From NCBI RefSeq assembly GCF_000002075.1, contig NW_004797395.1:48353-112352 (forward strand): a stretch of 64,000 nucleotides of DNA, in the 5' to 3' direction. How positions within the stretch are numbered: position 1 is the stretch's first letter; each line of letters starts with the position of its first letter. The translations under genes and the position numbers were made by a program. The stretch is from Aplysia californica. Lineage: Eukaryota; Mollusca; Gastropoda; Aplysiida; Aplysiidae. Below are positions 59,700-64,000 of this stretch, piece by piece. The notes beneath the pieces were generated by a model that saw only the letters and a list, made by a program, of their open reading frames with translations, made no database searches and was not told the origin of the DNA.

Positions 59700-60335
59700 A
59701 ACAGTCACTGGCCTAAAACTGAACCCTGGAGAACGTTAGAAATAAGAATGCCTTTTGTGAGGTGATGGGCTTTTTTTATCTAAACATACTGGCTGCCTTT
59801 AGATAGATAAGATAGAGATCAGAACCATTTAGTCAGTGGTGTCAAAGGCTTCTGACAGATCAAATAGATTTGACATTATAACTTTGCCAGCGTCTGATTC
59901 CATGGGAATATCTTTTACAGCTTTTAACAGCGCTGTTCCTGTGCTGTGATTAACCCTGAATGTAGACTGACAAGGTTCAATAAGGTTGTAGAATTGTAAA
60001 TAGAAAGTATGTGTTGTAAGGCTACTTTTTCTGGTGTATTGTTTTTCAGTTTGTTTCGATCGAAAGTTAATTTTTTTTCAACAAAGGTTTTACAAGGGCG
60101 ATCTTGAAGTAATCTGATACTATTCCATCCTTTACATTTAAAAAAATCATTGATGATTTTGGTAACAGTAGGTACAATCTCATCAATACAGGCATTTTTA
60201 GTATAATTTTCCGATAGAAAACAAGATAAAAGGCATGCAAATGATAACTTTTCAAATTCAATATGAAGCCGATATTTTATTATTTTTGGCCTGTATCTTG
60301 GTTCATGTCTGTGCGTCTTTCGCCTCATTCTTTCA
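59700..60335 (-). pseudogene. CR1/L2-type LINE RT remnant in SLC6 intron 1
   Basis: On the minus strand: IRLLQDRPCKTFVEKKLTFD, then QSTFRVNHSTGTALLKAVKD and LFDLSDAFDTTD, matching the RT pattern Q-S-x-FR-x-xHST-x-TALL and motif A (D-LS-AFD). Frameshifts and stops throughout. It may belong to the lineage that left the 3' ends at 4,331 and 19,050. Confidence 0.75.
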
Positions 60336-60791
60336 GACTCAGACGACCACACATATTATTAAATCGATGTCATTATAATATTATATTCTGTAGAAATATA
60401 GCAGAGCCGATATTCACCTGAATGCGTCAGTAATGTTTTTACACCAAAAGAAAATAATAAAAGGCAAAAGAGACACTAACCTCGATTACCTTAAACATTG
60501 AATAACAGTAGCGATCTAATCAATGGAACGTGATATGTGGAAACGCGCCTCGGATGAATAATGTTCTTATTGCATTGATGTTCCTTGTGTTGCTGGTGGT
60601 GGTCACATTGGACACTTGTAAAACAGGAAAGAAAAGTTGATTCTGAGTAAAATTCTCGCGACTTAGTTTGATGTGTGTATTGGTTTTCCTCATTGAAATG
60701 TTGCCTGATTAAATCGGTTCACCCTCTTTTTAATCACCCCGTATATGTTAACAAGAAAAATATCAGAAACAATTAATCTTTTCTTCCACAG

Positions 60792-60923
60792 GAGCCTTTC
60801 TCATTCCCTTCTTCATTTGCTTGTTTGCGTGTGGTCTTCCCTTGTACTTCATGGAAGTGGCGATGGGCCAGTTTCTTTCAAAGAGTTCGTGGCACGTTTT
60901 CGCAATTTGCCCATTGTTTGCAG
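60792..60923 (+). CDS. SLC6-family transporter, coding exon 2 (TM2)
   Basis: Second coding exon, joined in phase to the exon ending at 58,103. The split codon G|GA gives glycine, restoring the family motif [11 protein letters not shown]. It encodes residues 110-153 plus one base: the start of TM2 ([20 protein letters not shown]) and [24 protein letters not shown], which matches the conserved E-x3-GQ turn of SLC6 proteins. The acceptor is TTCTTCCACAG/GAGCC and the donor GCAG/GTAAGA, again phase 1. The intron before it is 2,688 bp and holds a SINE and a LINE fragment. The intron after it runs past the window end and begins with a long CTC/CTT tract 12 bases after the donor. The third exon was looked for up to 64,000 and not seen. 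Confidence 0.92.
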
Positions 60924-60935
60924 GTAAGAGATGTC

Positions 60936-61049
60936 TTCTCCTCCTCCTCCTCCTCCTCCTTCTCCTCCTCCTCCTCCTCCTCCTCCTCCTCCTCCTCCTC
61001 CTCCTCCTCCTCCTCCCCCTCCTCCTTCCTCTTCTTCTTCTTCTTCTTC

Positions 61050-61113
<64 letters not shown>
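60936..61113. repeat. (CTC)n-(CTT)n-(ATT)n array in SLC6 intron 2
   Basis: Begins 12 bases after the exon 2 donor: about 90 bp of CTC, then CTT, then about 60 bp of ATT. Repeat-coded frames over it are artefacts. Confidence 0.97.
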
Positions 61114-61116
<3 letters not shown>

Positions 61117-61119
61117 GTT

Positions 61120-62350
61120 TGCCAAGATATTGGAATGGTGAACAAGACACAAAGTTGAACCATTTCTGAGTGAAGCCCAATGGGGTTTAGAAAGGGAAGA
61201 GGATGCACCGACACCATATTTGCCCTACGACAAATGTGCGAAAGGGTAATAGAACACAACAGGGAACTAAATATAGTATTTATCGACCAGGAGAAAGCGT
61301 CTTTGACAGAGTGAACAGAAATAAGCTATGGAAAGAATTCGAAAACTACAATGTAAGAGGCCAACTTCTAGATAACATCCGTGCCATTTACGAGAACAGC
61401 ATAAGTACAGTAAGAACGTCGGAGGGACTTACAGAATTGTTCGAGATAACATCCGGAGTAAGTCAAGGTTGTGTACTATCACCACTACTATTTATCATAC
61501 ATATGAATCAGACGCCCTAGATGAATTACTCTTCGCTGATGACCAAAGCCCGGCACACAAAGATGAACGAACGAAGTTTCCAACACCACACCTCCAGATT
61601 AAACGAAGAATGTAACAACTACAACATGAATATGTACATTAACAAAACAGAGACAATGAAAGTGAGCAAATACCCAGGACCACTCAGGATGCACATCTAC
61701 AACAACGGTCTCAGACAGGTCCAAGAATTAAAGTACCTCGGAAGTAGATTCACAGAGGATGGGCGACTGAACAGAGACATTGAAACGCGAGTACAAAAGG
61801 CCAATAATGTTAGTTACCAACTTACTCCACTACTGAAACATCCTAACATCCCCATGACAACAAAACTCGAAATGATCAACACCATATTCATCCCAACACT
61901 CACCTATCTATGCCAAACAAGGACCACGAACAAGACATTAGAGCAAAGAATTACAACATTTGAAATGCGATGCCTTAGAAAAGCAGTAAACAAGACTACG
62001 TGAGACAAAATTAGAAACTCAGTAATCAGAGAAAGAGTGGACACAAATGATGTCATGCATCTCATCCAACACCAAAGAATCAAAAGGTTCGGACATCTCC
62101 TACGATTACCAACACACCATCCAGCACAACGTGCCTACATCAAAACCTTCGAGGGCAACAAGACTAGAGGGTGACCGAGAAAGACCTGGATAGATGGAGT
62201 CAGGAAAACACTAATCACCCGCGGCATCCCCCTGACCCAAGCTCTCCGGCTGACGACAGAGAGACGTCTTTTTCTTCCCGCGACACCCAGTAGGATATAA
62301 GCAGCGGATAAAAGTAAAAAGTAAAGTATTATTATTTTCATCATCATTAT
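61120..62350 (+). pseudogene. RTE-like LINE fragment, RT to C-terminus
   Basis: Starts at VEPFLSEAQWGFRKGRG and continues FALRQMCERVIEHNRELNIV, FIDQEKA (motif A), FDRVNRNKLWKEFENYN, SGVSQGCVLSPLLFI and ELLFADD (motif C). It then reads ELKYLGSRFTEDGRLNRDIE and the tail RIKRFGHLLRLP…RKTWIDGVRKTL, characteristic of this C-terminal region. At least two frameshifts and three stops. It ends in an ATT/ATC-rich tail (62,318-62,360). It lies in SLC6 intron 2, sense to the gene, directly after the triplet array. Confidence 0.85.
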
Positions 62351-62574
62351 CATTATAATGATACGGTATAGATTGTGAACGGTGAGAGACGATTCATGTA
62401 CGTTGAGCGGGTGGCCTATTTAGGAAGTGAAAGTAGGGCGATACAAGGTATGTGAATGCGTAGTATGAGAGTCGTTCGTTATTGTTAGCTTAGTTTCGTA
62501 TTGTAGGCAATCATCATCATCGTCAGCATTATTATTATTTGTCTTTAATTGATATTATTTGCTGCCTGACAAGC

Positions 62575-62860
62575 TTCAAGAGAAGTACAGTAAACGAAAC
62601 ATTGACTAATACATGACGTTTGTTGACCTCAAAAAGTCATGTGAGACCATCTGCCGTGACTTTGGAACATAATGGCAAAATGCAGAAGCCCACCTAAGTT
62701 CATCGACTTCGTGAGATATATCCTAAAGGGAATAAAGGCTAGGATCAAGATCCATGGAGAGCAATGGGAGCCTTTCCCTGTCTCAAAGTACATGAAGCAA
62801 GGCTGTCTCCTGGGGCCAACTCTTTATTAAATTATTTTCTCTGCAATGTTGAGGAGGTTT
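62575..62860 (+). pseudogene. Second LINE RT remnant in SLC6 intron 2
   Basis: TFVDLKKSCETICRD (motif A region, its AFD lost) is followed in another frame by SPPKFIDFVRYILKGIKARI, HGEQWEPFPVSKYMKQGCLL and GPTLY…IIFSAML, the usual RT stretch before motif C. It is more decayed than the neighbouring fragment and not the same family. Confidence 0.72.
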
Positions 62861-63227
62861 TCAGGTGGCCGAAATTTGCTATTCAAAAGGCTTTTTAATG
62901 GCTGCATCGATCGACATGCGGGTTTCACCAAAAGATTTCGTAAATATTCTCCAGATCATGGCGCCCTTAGTTTTTTTCAGTTTTGAGACAGTTTTGCTGC
63001 AAAAGCTAAATTTCTTTATTTCGCCGATCGCTTTTGTAGGCCGACGCTTCGTCTCTGTAATTTTAGAAAATCCACCAGGTTTGTTTATTTTCAAGTCGTA
63101 CTTCCGTTCGATACTATCGCGCATTGTCGCGCAATACTGAGCACTATTTTAAGTGTTCGACCCGCATAGATCTAGCCTTATGTTTTCTTTTTTTTTTTTT
63201 ACTTTGGGCTAAATTCGACTGTGATCA

Positions 63228-64000
63228 TTTCGTTTGATGCCCATCATTGCTTTTTCTGGACTCCTTTGTCAAATTTTTTTTCTTGCTACTCGTAACAACG
63301 TCAACAGGTCTTAGATTGGGATCTAGATCTAGATAGCGCCTGACCATGCCGAAAAGAAAACGACGTTCTGCAGTTGGAACCCTTCGCGCTCACAAAGGTC
63401 GAGGTAGTAGTAGTAGGCCAATGACTTTCAGCAATGATATCATTGATGTACTATATTTACACTCTAACTTACATGTCCTTACTTGTCTACTGTGTTGGGG
63501 TCACTGCAGTTGGAACATGTTCATCTCTGCCCCCCCCCCCCCTCTTCAGGATCCATCCCAGAGTCTGTCTACTTATGGTCCCCATCATGATCTGGTTTGA
63601 GATCCGTCGGACTGGTCCGCACAGATGGCTGTTTCCCCTCTTCTCTTTGGATCCTCTTCTCCTTCAATCTCCCTAGAGTGTGGGAACAGCTATCCGCCCT
63701 ATTCTTCCCCAAATTTTCCCTTACAGCGGTTAGAACAGTTGGTGGGTCCAGTGTCAAATTCCCTCCCACTTTTGCTTCTCCAGCCAGATTTACACTCTAC
63801 TGGAATGGAGCAATAAATCTTGAGAGAAAAGTGACACATGTGTTTCCAAGTTGCCAAATATTATAATAGATGCGCAGATTGATTCTCTATTCCGTTTTCG
63901 TGGTTGTACAGAACCGTGTTGATTGTTCCCAGTAGCAAGAAAAAAGAAAAAGAATTTGACAAAGGAGTCCAGAAATAGCGATGGTGGGCATCAAACGAAA
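63228..64000. repeat. Inverted repeat reaching the window edge
   Basis: TTTCGTTTGATGCCCATCAT … CTGGACTCCTTTGTCAAATT (63,228-63,292) is inverted at 63,931-64,000, where the window stops. Between the arms an ATG at 63,346 opens an 84-codon basic frame starting MPKRKRRSAVGTLRAHKGRG. Possibly a DNA element in SLC6 intron 2 whose right end is cut off. Confidence 0.65.

Overview
This is a window of animal nuclear DNA, most likely from a marine mollusc and perhaps a gastropod. It has split genes with GT-AG introns, very dense micro- and minisatellites, tRNA-derived SINEs, several LINE lineages and many short inverted-repeat DNA transposons. The taxon is an inference from this repeat style. An assembly gap of about 100 N lies at 17,966-18,066.

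The only host gene I recognise is at the right end: the first two coding exons (57,776-58,103 and 60,792-60,923, + strand) of an SLC6-family sodium/chloride-dependent neurotransmitter or osmolyte transporter. They carry TM1 with its [10 protein letters not shown] signature, and TM2. The split codon joins in phase. The rest of the gene must lie beyond 64,000. A second possible host feature is a minus-strand terminal exon at 29,975-30,268 with a good splice acceptor and an AATAAA next to the stop. Its product is not recognised. A minus-strand acidic, eroded coding-like region lies at 11,606-12,424, and four eroded exon-like modules lie at 811-3,340.

The rest is mobile-element and satellite DNA. 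Left part (1-8,000): CA repeats, duplicated exon-like blocks, a 1.05-kb tandem duplication of a LINE 3' end plus a 47-bp minisatellite, and a 1,246-bp hAT-like element with a perfect 8-bp target duplication inside that minisatellite. Middle (8,000-32,000): tRNA-SINEs, triplet arrays, a CR1/L2-type LINE 3' end interrupted by a 1,029-bp inverted-repeat element, and two copies of one hAT-like family (12,982 and 30,970). From 32,000 to 48,000: a twin-primed (5'-inverted) LINE with a 13-bp target duplication, an RNase-H-bearing LINE fragment, a well-delimited SINE, a 200-bp tandem repeat, a second hAT-like family (42,088 and 46,715) and several unassigned inverted-repeat pairs. From 48,034 to 53,043: a minus-strand LINE (endonuclease, RT, RNase H, terminal zinc-knuckle) bounded by a 13-bp duplication and split by a 901-bp hAT-like insertion with its own perfect 8-bp duplication. 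From 57,000 on: the SLC6 exons, with introns holding a SINE, three LINE fragments and a long pyrimidine/triplet array.

I see no operon-like or defence-like system, no CRISPR array, no functional tRNA or rRNA gene, and no LTR or virus-derived element. The most informative content is the nested insertion history, which several target-site duplications resolve to the base.
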